Shown: positions 24,094 through 36,180, counted from the first letter of the stretch. The stretch: DNA of 64,000 nucleotides from Heterocephalus glaber (GCF_000247695.1 NW_004624742.1:969706-1033705), one strand, 5' to 3'. Program-made: numbers and translations. Notes: generated by a model from the sequence alone, not told the origin.

Positions 24094-24189
24094 GGGGCTG
24101 GGGATTTAGCTCAGTGGTTCTGCTGCCTGTCCTGCAAGTTCAAAGACCCAAGTTCGATCCCCAGCACCTAAAAAAAACCAACAAAAAAC
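24094..24189 (+). repeat. young ID-type SINE with exact target duplication
   Basis: The head GGGGCTGGGGATTTAGCTCA, the B box AGTTCGATCCCCAGC and a short A-rich tail are intact. TGAGTACCTA flanks it at 24084-24093 and 24190-24199. It is the best-preserved copy in the window and a usable reference for the local SINE family. Confidence 0.95.
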
Positions 24190-24199
24190 TGAGTACCTA

Positions 24200-25015
24200 T
24201 TGAAATGTTGTTGGAGGAGAGTATACACTCAGGTTCCACTACAGTCCCCTCATTCCCTAGTCTTATAGGCTGCTTTGATTTTATAATTATGTAATTTAAA
24301 AATTTAAATTTGGTGGTAGAAAATGGTAAGATTTGTTTGTTGAATGATTTTATTTAGAAAATATAATTTGATCATCAAGTATAATTTGAAAGGAAATTTT
24401 ATTGGTTTATTAAGTCAGAAAAATCCACTGCTGTAGATCAAAGAATGAAATATGCTGTACTTTGTTATTTGTATCGATGTTCTTGTCCTATTAGTTCTTT
24501 GGACAATATTTCCTATTAGCTTTTAAGTTTACTCAACCTAAAAGCCCATAGGATCTTAGAGAATACTCTATGGGTTTCAAAATTTTCCTATTGAGAAGTA
24601 TACTTTTCATTTCTACTGAAGAATTTATGTACTTTTCATTAGTTCACATATAGTGTGAAAAATAAGTACCCTGACACATTTCAAAGTTACTGAAGCTTTA
24701 GTAGTTATTTTGCATGTTGTAGGAACAGAACAAAAATTTATTGACTGAAACAATTAATGGATGAATCATAGGGATAAACTGAACAAAGTCAAAGAATTAC
24801 AAGATGGAGAATGACTTGGTTGGTGTTCTCATAATAAATTTGTTTTATTGTTTTAGAGTCCCAAGCACCCATACACTGTTAGGAATGGCAATATTTCCAT
24901 ATTATGCTTATGAAAACAGAAACAACATAACCCAAGAATATGAATGTCGAATAAACTATCCTATAAACTATAACTATAGTTATACTATGAAGGAGTATAA
25001 TTAAGGCTAGAATCC
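24200..25015. other. unique AT-rich sequence
   Basis: No repeat family is clear. A 16-bp perfect palindrome (TATAACTATAGTTATA) lies at 24969-24984. No gene. Confidence 0.5.
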
Positions 25016-25240
25016 AAATTTTCTTATGTAAAAAAACAACCTAATAGAAAAATAAGTTGGTGAAAGGTAGGATGACTTTAAATAAATGAAAATGCAAATG
25101 ACTAATAAAATTAAAATATGAAACTCTACCAGTGTTCAGAAAAATGCAAATGAAAACCGCAATGAGATTCCTTCTCACATATTGTCAAATTGTTTGAATT
25201 CTGATAGCATCAAATGTTGGAGAGAATATGGAGTGTCTAG
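25016..25240 (+). repeat. L1 LINE ORF2 fragment, left arm of an inverted pair
   Basis: AATGCAAATGAAAACCGCAA, TGAGATTCCTTCTCACA and TGTTGGAGAGAATATGG correspond to the conserved 'same time many nucleotides' region near the end of L1 ORF2. The whole stretch is matched in reverse complement by 26228-26480. Confidence 0.75.
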
Positions 25241-25871
25241 TCAGACACTAGACCATGGTGTCAACCCAATGTTAATAGGCTTGAGGTGACAGCAGAGACT
25301 AAGGAAAGGGATATGAGGAAAAGCACAGCCATAGTTGGCTCAGTGAACAAATGTGACTTTAGCGTAAGTATGGAAAACAACAGACACAAAGAGGGTTCCC
25401 TTGTTCTGAAAGAAAAGGGGAAATCTGAGAAGATTTTGTACTCTAGCTTCAAGAGGGTGAGAAATGGTCTTGACTGTCCTGAACCTATGACTTTATATGA
25501 GAAATTTTCCAAACAATTGCTTTTTCTGTATTTACTTCTTTTATAAAACTTTCCTTAACTATACAAACAAAACCAACAAATAAGCCCTGAAGAAAAATTT
25601 TATCATATCTGAAAAACTATTTGGAATATAATTATAAAACATTTCAATATCAGAAAAGTGTAGGGGATATTTGAATAATCACATTTATACTCGGTACCTA
25701 GACTCAACATATGGTAATATTTTGCCACAATTACTTCAGGTTTTCTATTAAATTAAAATTTCAGTTTTAATTCAAACTTAACTCCACCCTAATTTCACTT
25801 TTTTGTTCTTCTCTCCTCATTAAATTTAATCTTTACTCTTTTCCTACTTCCAATATGTACATTAATAGTAT

Positions 25872-25872
<1 letters not shown>

Positions 25873-25907
<35 letters not shown>

Positions 25908-25921
25908 TGGGTGTGGGTGTG
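25873..25921 (+). repeat. (TG)n microsatellite
   Basis: About 15 TG dinucleotides are followed by four GTGTGG units. Confidence 0.95.
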
Positions 25922-25989
25922 GAATATTTCTTCTGCAGGTGCTTTGAACATATTTTTTTTTAAGATTCAAAAACATCAACACATAGACT

Positions 25990-26520
25990 TAGGCCAGTGG
26001 TGGCATAGGTCACTTGATGAATCACTGACCAGTATTCCATCATAAAACTTTGTCATCATACCCAGAAGCTTTTTAGCTATTACTGGAAAAACACAAACTT
26101 AGCCTATCCTCTTGTGTGCATGGATGTATACATGTCTCTTAGAAATAGAATTGCTTGAGCAGAAGGTAAGTGCAGCTTCAGCTTTCCTTAATGCAACTAA
26201 ATTGTTCTAATATTTTATTCCCGAAAAGTATTCCTGCCACTGCATATTCTCTCCAAAATTTGATGCTATCAGAATTCAAACAATTTGACAATATTTCTAA
26301 TGTGAGAAAGTATCTCATTGTAATTTTCATTTGCATTTTTCTGAACACTGATAGAGTTTCATATTTTAATTTTATTAGTCATTTGCATTTTCATTTATTT
26401 AAAGTCACTCTACCTTTCACCAATTTATGTTCCTATTAGGTTGTTTTCTTACTGATTTGGAGGACTCTTTTAAATTCTGGATTCTATTTCAGACTATATT
26501 TTATACATTACTGTTTGAAA
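25990..26520 (-). repeat. L1 LINE ORF2 fragment, antisense, right arm of the pair
   Basis: The text from CCAGTATTCCATCATAAAAC through AGAAATAGAATTGCTTGAGC, ATATTCTCTCCAAAATTTG and TCTCATTGTAATTTTCATTTG follows reversed L1 ORF2. It covers the same region as 25016-25240 but extends further into the element. Confidence 0.75.
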
Positions 26521-26544
26521 GAAAATGCTTCAAGTTGCCTACTA

Positions 26545-26710
26545 AGTCCTTTGCTGCAGTTCTGTAATCCCAGCAGGTGGTGAGGCTAATGGAGAATTGT
26601 AAGTTCAAGGCTAGGCAGAGCAATTTAGGGAGATCCTGTATCAAATTAAAAATAAAAGGACTGCAGGTGTAGCTCAGTGCAAAGGCTGCTATACCCCTGC
26701 CCCAAAAGAA
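26545..26710 (+). repeat. fused B1-ID composite SINE
   Basis: The left part has TCTGTAATCCCAGCAGG, GGTGAGGCTAATGG and AAGTTCAAGGCTAGGC (B1-like). After an A-rich linker the right part starts GGACTGCAGGTGTAGCTCAG, an ID-type head. The order B1-like then ID differs from the ID then B1 order seen at 51263 on the same SINE's strand only if orientation is considered; both are composites. Confidence 0.65.
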
Positions 26711-27092
26711 ATCAGTATGTCAAAAAAATTGATATCCTTCACCTTTTGGATTTTTTTAAACTTCCATTTGACAATGAGATTTGGGTGAGACTGCCACTTT
26801 GATGATATAATTTATTTTTTCTTTTGATATCATTTACTGAAGAATTTAAACATTCTCTTGTAAGGATACAGAGAATAGACTAAAATTTCAGATGACATCC
26901 ATCTCTTGCATCCATTGTCAGTTTAAGTTTTGTACAGTCTTTCATGTGGGTCATCCTTGACCAATAGAAAGAAAGCTTCCCTAAGTGCAAGATGATAAGA
27001 AGAGAATGCTGTGGTCACATCACCTGCTGCAGTTGTGCAAGTCCTTCACTTCTAGGGGATTTATGAATCCAAAGTAAGCTAAGTGCCAGTAA

Positions 27093-27480
27093 TGGTTTAT
27101 TTTATGTGTCAACATGACTAGGCCACAGTGCCCAGATACTGGTCAAATATTATTCTAGTTGTTTCCATGAGAGTGTTTTTGGATGAGATTAACATTTAAA
27201 CGGATGAATTGGAGTACAGTAGATCACCTTTTGTCATGTGGACAGGCCTCACCCAATCAGATGAAGGTTTGAATAGAACCAAGACTGATCCCCTCTCCCC
27301 TGGCCCCAACAGGCAAAGTTTGGGCTTGAACTGCTACATCAGCTCTTCCCTGAAACCCCAGCCTGTTTATATTGGACTTGCCAGCCTCCATAATTACACA
27401 AACCAATTTCTTAAAATAAATCTCTTTTTCTCGGTAATCTTATTGGTTCTGTTTCTCTGGAGAACTCTAAATAGTGTTCT
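27093..27480 (+). mobile_element. MLT2-type ERVL LTR
   Basis: The sense order is characteristic: TTTATGTGTCAACATGACTAG, GCCCAGATACTGGTCAAA, TTTTTGGATGAGATTAAC, CTCACCCAATCAGATGAAGG, CAGCCTCCATAATTACAC, AAATAAATCTCTTTTTC and ATTGGTTCTGTTTCTCTGG. The middle is shortened. No viral internal region adjoins it. Confidence 0.85.
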
Positions 27481-27528
27481 TTACCGCACAGTTACTGAAG
27501 TGAACACCTCTCACATTATCTGAATGTA

Positions 27529-27881
27529 TCAGGTACACATTGCTCCCAATTTAAAATGGTTCAACTTGTGATTTTTTTAAAAATGTAGGATGATGTTAAA
27601 GTAATACACATTCAGTAAAAACTGTACTGTAAGTTTTGAATATTGATCTTTTCCCAGACTAGAGATATTTAGTAAACTACCCTCTCTTTCCTGATGCTGG
27701 ACAGTGGCAACAAGCACAGCTCCCTGTCAGCCATGTGACTGGGGCTGGGGGTCACCAACACCTTACAGCACACTGTGTTGCTGAACTATGTCGGTGCATT
27801 AAATGCAGTCTTGACTTATGGCATTTTCAATTTACCATGGATTTATTAGGACATAGCTCATCATAAGTATAGGAACATCTG
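27529..27881 (-). mobile_element. Tigger-type (pogo) DNA transposon fossil
   Basis: The right end reads, on the - strand, CAGATGTTCCTATACTTATG, and the left end keeps the matching 'cttacgatgg' type sequence (AATTTAAAATGGTTCAAC). Internal motifs ACATTCAGTAAAAACTGTAC and TTGATCTTTTCCCAGAC fit Tigger-derived elements. TA lies on both sides (27527-27528 and 27882-27883), as expected for Tc1/pogo insertion. No transposase frame survives. Confidence 0.75.
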
Positions 27882-28622
27882 TAATTCTTGTCACAGCTGG
27901 CACATTAGGCCAAGAATATATTCATATCTTCTACTTTTACTGGGAAGGGAAGATCTTTCATAAGTAAGTGTCTATAATTATTACTGATTCAAAATCATTA
28001 GAGTCATAAAGATGGAAGGCATCCCCAAAATTTATTATTCCCAGGGTGGAGGCTTCATCCCTGTATTCAAGAGTATTGATTTAAGGTATGCTTGTACGTG
28101 AGGTCAGGTTAATAAGCAAGTGTCAATTTATAAGGTCAATTTCTGATGGTTGTTGGTGGTAGCACACTGGCTGAATTGAGAAAAATTTAGTGGCAATTTC
28201 TGTGTTTAGTGAGAAAAATGTTGTAGTATTTATTTTAGGAGGCAGAGGAAAACCTGTGCTATGTACTTGCCATCTTTGGCCTAGACCTTAGGCCTGTGAC
28301 ATAAAAAAAAAAAATTCTACTATCTCACATGTGAATTAGCCTAAATCTCCAGGCCAGAAGTTCCAAAGCTCCAGTTAATCTGTCTTTGCATGAGAATTCC
28401 TTCTGCATATTTTCTTTGAGAGCATGTAATAACAATAAGATCCTGGTAAAATAACTTATCACTGAACCACAACTAATAGATGAGACAATTACCCAATTTA
28501 TTTAATTATGTTCTGTTTATTGAATAATTGCCTTACTATTATTATACTCCAACAATATATTTGCTTTAAAATAAAAGCATGTGGTTCTTTTGAATTTCTC
28601 AAATATTTTCAATCGTTCCTAA

Positions 28623-28765
28623 AGCTGGGCATGGTGGCAGACATCTGTCATCCCAGAATTCAAGAGGCTGAGGCAGTAGGATTACCATGAGTTCAAGGCC
28701 AGCCTGGGCTACATAGTGAGTTCAAAGCCTAGAATACATAGCTAGACACTATTGCAAAATGAAAA
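28623..28765 (+). repeat. B1-like SINE
   Basis: GCTGGGCATGGTGGCAGAC, AAGAGGCTGAGGCAGTAGG, GTTCAAGGCCAGCCTGGG and CTACATAGTGAGTTCAAAGC are B1 motifs, with the internal duplication of the GCCAGCCTGGGCTACATAG unit. An A-rich tail ends it. Confidence 0.9.
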
Positions 28766-28769
28766 AAAA

Positions 28770-29660
28770 TTTGCAATCATATCACTGGTACTTAATAACA
28801 TGTTTTTTGTTATCAAAGGATGTTCAGAATTCTCATGAAGACTGTAGGTACTTGAGGGCCACAATTTAGCCTTTTACTTCTTTCCTATCCTCTATGAGAG
28901 CTCAATAAATAGTGGCTGGATTAAACTACTTCTAAGGGACTATTAAGTCACAGGTCTTGAAGACTCCTTATATAGTTGCAGGAAAAAAAAAAAAGGCCAG
29001 AGTGTTCTTGGCATCACCAAGAAGGGTATTAGAATGAAAATAGAAAGTATAGTGTTACCCTTGAAGAAGATCGTTTCCAGAAAGCTGTTACTGAACTGGA
29101 AAAGGCCCAGAGACAGGCAGTTTTTGGTTGATAAATGTGCTGAAATAGCTTCCCAAAGAGAACAAACTAAAATGATTAGCATTATAGCATTATGGCCTCA
29201 TTTAAAGATCTTTGCCACCAAAGAAATAGCTATAATAAGGCATAAAGAAAGAAGATACCAACAAATGCTGGAATATAAGGACTCTGAAAGAGCAGCCTCT
29301 ACTGGACAGGATTCCTGAGAGGACCCTAGGTTGTCTAGCTGGCAAAGGAGTCTTGATTTTAGTTGGCACATACAGCTTTAATCACAGGCATGCAACCAGT
29401 AATTCTGAATGAATGAGAACATTACTTCTGCCTTTAGGGATTCAGGCCTTCCATGACAGACTCTGCTCTCCAGAGACAGAAAAGACCTAGGTTTCCTGCA
29501 GATCATCAGGTCTCTTTCACTTCTAATCTTTGTTGGAAGAACCAGCTGCCTTTAGAATTTTTCGCTTAGATTCTACTTTTTAATCTATTTAGCCTGCCTT
29601 TAATCTACTCAGCCAAATCAAGGTTCATTCTTATGCTTACCTGGATCTAGGTGAGTGCTC
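28770..29660. other. unassigned sequence, possible old repeat
   Basis: A frame of 94 residues at 29034-29318 is Lys-rich with no family I recognise. A short A-run at 28982-28993 precedes it. No gene is supported. Confidence 0.4.
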
Positions 29661-29663
29661 ACT

Positions 29664-30680
29664 GTTTTTTTTTTTTTTTTAGAGTAGGAAAAATTTATTG
29701 AAAGAAAGCTTCTGCCTAAGAGAGACAGAAGGGGGACCAGAAAGTGGGTTGCCTGCCCACCCCACGGTTAAATGATGTTTTATACAGCAAAGCCATGTGG
29801 TGAGGCGGGTACAAAGTGGTACAAAACTGTAAGACCCAATGGAAATTTACAAGGTGGGCATGAGGTGGGACAAAACCATGACCAACCAATAAGATTACAA
29901 GTACAGTCACCCAGGTAATATTGATTAAATGGGGGAGCAAGTCACATAGCAAGTGTACAAGGATTTTCAGTAAGGGTGGGTCAGGGATATTTCCTGGAGA
30001 GGCTGGGTTAAGACCTTGACCCCCACCCAGGTGATTGATACCTGTTTAGAATATCAATCACTGGTATTCATTCTACATGGTTGTGGTAGTTTCTCTCCTT
30101 TTACAATGCTGGCCTTCAGTGAATGAGTCTTCACTATCCTCCATGTTGGGTCCTTCTGGGCTGGCCCTGTCTACTGCTCACAAGATATCTAATTAACTTA
30201 CCTATCTGCAATAGCCCCCCCTCAGAAGAAGTACCCCTAACTGCTGTGAGGGGCCAAAGAGCGAAGACCGTTCTGGCTACCTCCACCTGAAGAGGGTCGT
30301 ACTTGTGATCAGCAGTCAGAGGGTCTATCTAAAGGCCTTGATAGGCACCAGGCATTGTCATCTTCTTCTGTATTGGATTCTGAAGTCCCCTGGACCTTCT
30401 TATCCTCTTTGTGGGAGGCCATTACTAGTTCCTCCCAGCGGAAACTCTTGTTGGCTATCTTCATAGCAATCGTGCTGACCTTATAATTTGGTCCATGTAT
30501 TAACTGTTTCTTTGGCTTTGTCTCCTCCAGACTCAAAGCTATACAGCTACCAAGATCACTGTTATTTTTGATCCCAGGAGGCCAGCCATGTCTTTCCTGT
30601 GATGCTGTCCCAACATTGGTCTGCTTTGGTTCATCAGTGTCTTTGGTCACCCAGCTTTGCCTTTACACTCAAAAAACGGA
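29664..30680 (-). mobile_element. retroviral-like 3' end with poly(A) tail, antisense
   Basis: Read on the - strand, an LTR-like segment of about 530 bases follows a G-run (complement of 30214-30221) that looks like a polypurine tract. It contains TATAAAAC (complement near 29776-29784) and ends with AATAAA (29694-29699) and then, 13 bases further on, a run of A (29664-29680). That layout is U3-R followed directly by poly(A), without U5. It suggests a copy made from a polyadenylated transcript of an endogenous retrovirus-like element. The 5' limit is uncertain and no target duplication was found. Confidence 0.6.
30309..30650 (-). pseudogene. open frame upstream of the antisense LTR-like end
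   Basis: A frame of 113 residues, hydrophilic and Lys/Glu-rich, ends just before the putative polypurine tract. It has no transmembrane segment and no motif I can tie to gag, pol or env. It may be the C-terminal end of a retroelement protein or only 3' untranslated sequence. A functional product is unlikely. Confidence 0.3.
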
Positions 30681-30689
30681 AATTAGCAT

Positions 30690-31189
30690 TCTCTATAAAG
30701 AAGAAGAAGAAATAGCTTATGAAAGCACCTATAAAATTTGATTTATTTAGTAATTTTCTAAAAGTTTAGAACCAGAGGAGTAAAAATTTCTGCACCTTTC
30801 ACAACATGTAGGAGGCCCAAGGAATATCATTTGCCCAGAGTTAATAGGACAGAAATAAAATGAGCCCCCAGAGAGCTTGAATTTAGGTAAGAAAGGTCTG
30901 ATCCATTATTTCACTACAGAAAATTTATCAATATTGTTCATAACATTTGAAGGTGAGATTGAAGGGCAAATAGTTCAATAAACTGCTGTTTGATGCAACT
31001 GCTGCCATCAAACTGTTGGGCTGAATACATAATTGCTTAAATGAGATTTTTTCATTGTTTTTTTATTGTCTGTTTGTTTATTACATTGTTGAATTTTTTA
31101 GGTCTTTTTCATGTTTTCCACCAACTATCCCAAAAGAAGGGAGATTAGCTCTACATCTCTGTGGCTCCACCATAAAAGCAATAATGCAC
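30690..31189. other. unique sequence
   Basis: A weak MIR-like stretch near 30780-30900 is too decayed to call. No gene. Confidence 0.5.
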
Positions 31190-31445
31190 ATTTATTGAAT
31201 GTATAATCTGAGCTTAGTGCTTGATATGTATTTTCTCAGTTAATCCTCAAAATAATCCTAATATATAGGATTATTAATTAATTATTAATCAATCAATATA
31301 TGGTTATATAATTCATATATTGTTATAAACATTTTACAGTCGAGGAAATGGAGGTGTACAGAGGGTCTGTTACTTGCTCAAGTTCCAGTGCCGAAAATGG
31401 AACTCCAGAACCTGTCCATCTGATGACAGAGCTCACAGGTGTGGC
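31190..31445 (-). repeat. MIR SINE, antisense
   Basis: TTTCTCAGTTAATCCTCAAA, ATTTTACAGTCGAGGAAATGG, CTGTTACTTGCTCAAGTTCC and a GGAACTCCAGAACC box region follow the reversed MIR order. A (TAA/ATTAAT)-rich stretch is expanded inside. Confidence 0.75.
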
Positions 31446-32299
31446 CAATTCATGAGACTGTTGCTGAGGGCTTCGGGCCCTAATTCCTAATTATGTTTCT
31501 GCTTTGGAAAGTCCACCTCAGAAAAGGCGGTGTCCATCTCCTCTCCAGGCCTTATTTCAAAACTAGCAGTGTGGTCAATATGCAAGCCTGGTGCCTGATG
31601 AGATTATATCTACTGTAACCAGAAACCGAGAATGTAAAGTTAATAAATCTTCCACTCATGCCCAGGAACTTAGTAGACTGAATGTGAAGGAGGCCAAAGC
31701 AGATCTAAAGTGATTGAAATGACAAAAGGTGAAACTTGAATGAAGTGAATGAATTCCAAAAGCGTGTATGAATAGCATTACACAAGTGAAGCAAATTCAA
31801 TATCAATTCAATTTCTGACCATGAGCAGAGGGAAAACAAGGGCAAGGGAGCAGAAGAGCCAAGGGTAATGAACAGCTTTATTACTTTTTCCCAATGTGCT
31901 ACTGCATATGGGTTTCTGCTGCTATTTATTAACATGCAGAGGTTAAAGTTTCTGTAAGATGCTGATCGTCACATTTTGGAAGGCTAACAAATACTGCAGT
32001 GGAGAATGTGGCTTGAAGTCAGATGATCATGAAATACCAGTTGCTTTTCAGTATTGTAAAATTCTGATAATATTTTAGAAATTAAAAATAAAGCATTTTA
32101 AAGTAACAGGGCGGGACCTTCTGTGAGAGTCAGCTGCTTCTTTTCTGTAAGATAATCTTTACTGATGGTGCAGAGAATGGTGTGTAGATTCCCATTAAGC
32201 CACCTCTGTTGTTCAAGGAGAATGATATTCAGCTCACAGAACTGTGAAGTGACTTAGCCATTTAAGTAAACAAGTCTCAGATGACATCATTTCCATTTT
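31446..32299. other. unique sequence
   Basis: No recognisable repeat and no supported frame. Confidence 0.5.
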
Positions 32300-32500
32300 A
32301 ACCTACAGTAGCCTGGGTTCAAGTCTTGGTACCCATTTGCTATGTGTGTCCAGGGGCCAGTTGTTTTGCTTCCTGAGCACCACTTTCTTTACTATAAATA
32401 AGGATAATCACTACCTTGGAGGATTATGAATAAAACAGTATCTGGAAAGGGATTAGGCTAAGCCCCAGTGCATAGTAGGTCCTCTGTGAATGCAGTAAAT
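32300..32500 (+). repeat. MIR SINE
   Basis: GCCTGGGTTCAAGTCTTGG, TTTGCTATGTGTGTCCAGGG, AAATAAGGATAATCACTACC and GTGCATAGTAGGTCCTCTG are in MIR order. Confidence 0.75.
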
Positions 32501-35479
32501 AAAATGACATAAAGTGCACAATATTGTGCTACACATGTAGAGGTGTTAGCGAGTGTCGGTTGAATGAGTTTAATAAATGAAAATCTAGAAACTATCCTCA
32601 AGCGATAAATCTGCTTTTTAGTTTTAGCTTTTTGTTTCCATTTTTTGAAGTATGACTGTAATAGCGCCAACTGCACCTGTGCCATTGGTGAAGGAGTGAG
32701 GATAAGGTACGACTCAGCTGTTCAAGAGTCTCTTGATGAATATGGCCATTTTCATCTATCCTTAAGACATAACGTATGGGTAGTTATTTATTTGAAATAT
32801 TTATAGAGCCAGACATGACTATAGATAACCTATCAATCTTTCAGGTTAGGGGCTGAATCAAGATAATTATAAATGGGTGATGTGGACAGTATATAAAAAT
32901 CTTTATATTTATGCATTCTCCTTACTAAACATGTAAGACTATTCTTCCCTTACACATACCCATAAATATGCACAAATATAATAGTCTCTCTCTTGCATAT
33001 TTCTTCAAATGCACAAACTTTTATTTCTTTCTCCATTTTCCTACATTTAGTAGAGATAGGGCATGGAGAAATGTATCTCAACTATTAGAGAACCATCAAT
33101 ACTAGGGTAATGCTGAATAAGCTTCCTGTCAAAGAAAGAACTGAGGGCCATTGTGGGGGGCACATGTGCCCTTGGTGGAGTATTGCTCAGCTCCTGCTGA
33201 TTCTACCATGAGAGAATTTGAGCAGTTTGTTCTCTGATTTTTCAAAAGAAACTAAAAATCGGGGGCCTGATATGAGATTTATCAAATTTCAGGAATGGCA
33301 CAAATATTTTTAAAACCGTGAACAGATTAATGAAGCCTACTCCCTAGATGAATGTGACTCAATGGTTTGTGTGATCCAGATCTGACTTACACTGCTTTAA
33401 TCATTGAGATTAGGAAGTACCTAGGTTAGAATCAGAGGGACTGGGTATTAGAGGAACTTGTATTCTGAGCTTGATTAACAGTGGAAGAGCTTAGATATGG
33501 AAGCTGGGAACTGAAACCCAGGCATAGGGTGAGGCAATGGGTCAATGCAAACTTAGCAGCGGGGTGAGACACAGGTGTCAGATTCTTGCAAGATATGTCA
33601 GGAGTGTAGCCAAACATATTGGAAAGGGGGAAGGCTATGAGCAGATTGCGGGCAGAGAGTTAGCATGGTGGAAGGAGAGAGTGGATGTTTGTCTGTATGG
33701 CCTGTCTACACATGCTTAGCTGCAGGCTTTCTGAGATGAGAAAGGGATTGAGAGGGGTGGTGCAGATATGAATTATGATATGAACTGTGAACTGGAAACT
33801 GGGCTTCAGATATGGTTTTAGAATAAAGGACATGATTTGGAGTTCCTTGTGTTAATGAATTAGCACTCTCTAACTATTTGCTCTTATTAGCAACAAACCT
33901 AATACAGAGATATGCCTGTTTGTCAGGGAAGGAACTAAAAGGAGCTAAAGTTCTGGAATTCAGCAGTGAGCATTGGATTGGGAAAGTTGGTATGTCAAGA
34001 GTGCAGAATAACTTGAGAGGCAACTGATCTATCTTTTCAGCAACAGACAGCTCCCTGTTGGGAATACTCAGAACCATATCCACAGTCCTCTTGCAGTAAT
34101 GGTGCAATCCTAGAGATGAGGACCTAAAGGAATGAGCCAGGCTGTACTTAAAGAAGAGTCTTTTTAAAAATAAAATGACTCCAAAGACCTTGGACCTTTG
34201 AAAAGCAAGAGATGTTCTAACCTTTGTGCAGCTGACTCCCACTTAGCATTTAAGATGTCATGTAAACTTACTGGGTATGTTTGGTGAACTTCTGCAGTGG
34301 GTCTGCCAGATATCTCTTTCCAGGAAGGATCGATGGGCTTCTTTGGAAAGAACTTATTTACAAGAGAAGGCAGACAAGAGTTGTAAAGGAATCTGAATAT
34401 TACAGCAGTATCAGAAGCATGGAGACAATATAGTATAGTGACTATTACTGAGAATTTATTTCATGGATCCTTTATGAGTCCCATGGAAAGCAGTTTAAAA
34501 AAAACTCTTAAGATTATTTCATCAAATAATATGAATGAATGCAATACAGAGACACTGACAAGGTAATTCTTCCCTAACTTGCAATAGACACCACTGCAGG
34601 TTTAACACATTGGGACCATAAGTGTTGGTGATAGGCAGAAATGCTTACTGGAAGCCCTGATGTCTGGAGGGAGATGGTCCCTTCCTAGGGTGAGGGTGAG
34701 CCAAGCAGCAGCAGAAGAAGGCACCACCGACGGTGCAGGGGAGCCGAGGTTTCTTGAGCTCATAGATGAAGGATATTCTGCAGACAACTAGAAATATCTG
34801 GGCGATGAGATAAAACTTTGAAGTGGTGCTTGAGTAAGCAGGAAGGAGGAACACGTGCAATTGCTGTTTCCACAACTTTCTGTGTGCTTATTGTCTGCCA
34901 AGGCTCAGAACAAATTCATGTTCCATTTTTAATCTGTGCTGTTCACTATCAAGAGAGTATACTCAGTGGATTTTTGTTACCTTTGAAAAAATCTGAGCTG
35001 TTGTGAAAGCATTAGGCATCATCTTGGAATTTAGCACACTTACGTTCTTAGTATGATTTCCAAGAAGCCACACTGGTCTGTGTCATGCCTTATAACTTAG
35101 GAAATAATAAACTCGTGTATTTTATTTAAAGATGTATAGACAGACATGCATGATACGCACTTGCATGCATATACACACACAAAGAAAAACAAATATGTAT
35201 AAAGAGAAGCAGGTATGTTGGAGCTGCTAGTCATGAAATCGATTGTTTGAGATGCTAGGTCTCATTTATCTCACTGATAGTGTCTTTATTTAAAATGAGA
35301 CTTTGCAAGACCATAGATGGAAAGGAAAAGGTGTAGAAGCTAAACAATTGTTTCTTGTCCCACTTTTAAACCTATGCATGAAATTAAGTGGCTTGCTAAA
35401 AGGCTCATGTTAGAAAAATATGCTAGCTTTATGAGAAAAGCACTGCATATGAAGAAGCATATTAATTTTTTCTTTTTGC
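32501..35479. other. long stretch without recognisable genes or repeats
   Basis: The longest frame is 122 residues on the - strand at 33874-34242 and lacks recognisable domains; a Cys/Ser-rich composition and absent context argue against a gene. A 14-bp palindrome (GGGCACATGTGCCC) lies at 33158-33171. Otherwise nothing is seen. Confidence 0.45.
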
Positions 35480-36180
35480 AAGCCTTTTTGGAATAGAGTT
35501 GAGATCAAGAAACAATCCCCCTAAAAGAAATAATAATGCATTGTTAGGCAATTATATTACAAAATTTTACCCCCATATTCAGGGACTCTTTGGCAGACAC
35601 TTGCAGTCCCGTGTTTTTCATTGTAAATGGCTTATATCAGTACTGACATCTTCCAGATGTTAGCAGCTTTGATTTTTTTCCCCTGTGCAGCAAACGAGTT
35701 GGCATGGAAACAACTCTTTGCTGGCAACATGACATATGATTCAAGGCAAAATGCATTTTAACACAGATGAATAGTTCAGGAATCTGCCTTTAACAAAAGT
35801 CATTTTGAGAGCTGTTTTGAATCTGTTGGTGTTTTGTGACAACTTTTTCAACTTAGATGGGAGAAATCAAAGCACTCCGTGTTATGCAATGCAACTATTA
35901 CAAAAATGTGATTTGGCTCTTACACCAAATAAAACCTTCAAGTTTAGAAATGGACTTTAGGTATAAGGAACCTAAACAAAAAAGCCTCGCTTGGTGGAAA
36001 TTACCTACTTGTTTTAAAGAACGAGCCCTCTAAAACAAACCAAATGGAGACTGACAGTTTGTTTTTCAAACTAAGAGCTAGTGCTATAATTACTTCAGAT
36101 GGTTTGGATTTTTTTCCCTTAAGTGGACTGTACCGAAACAGGGAATAAACAGATTCCTTTCATTTTGCCTTGCTAGCTAC
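35480..36180. promoter_or_regulatory. candidate conserved non-coding block
   Basis: About 700 bases are free of recognisable repeats, with balanced composition and clustered AT-core motifs, octamer-like ATGCAATGCAAC and SOX-like AACAA(A/T) sites (CTTTAACAAAAG, AAAACAAACC). The texture is that of a mammalian conserved enhancer rather than decaying spacer. No long frame exists in it. Conservation is inferred, not measured. Confidence 0.3.

Noticed and set aside
24094..24189. tRNA gene
   Set aside because: The A and B boxes are present, but the remainder does not fold as a tRNA, and the A tail and target duplication show it is an ID SINE.
29034..29318. 94-residue Lys-rich frame as a gene
   Set aside because: No recognisable family and no gene signals; probably chance or an old repeat.
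33874..34242. 122-residue reverse-strand frame, among the longest in the window
   Set aside because: No recognisable domain, no start or splice context, and length within chance expectation for 64 kb.
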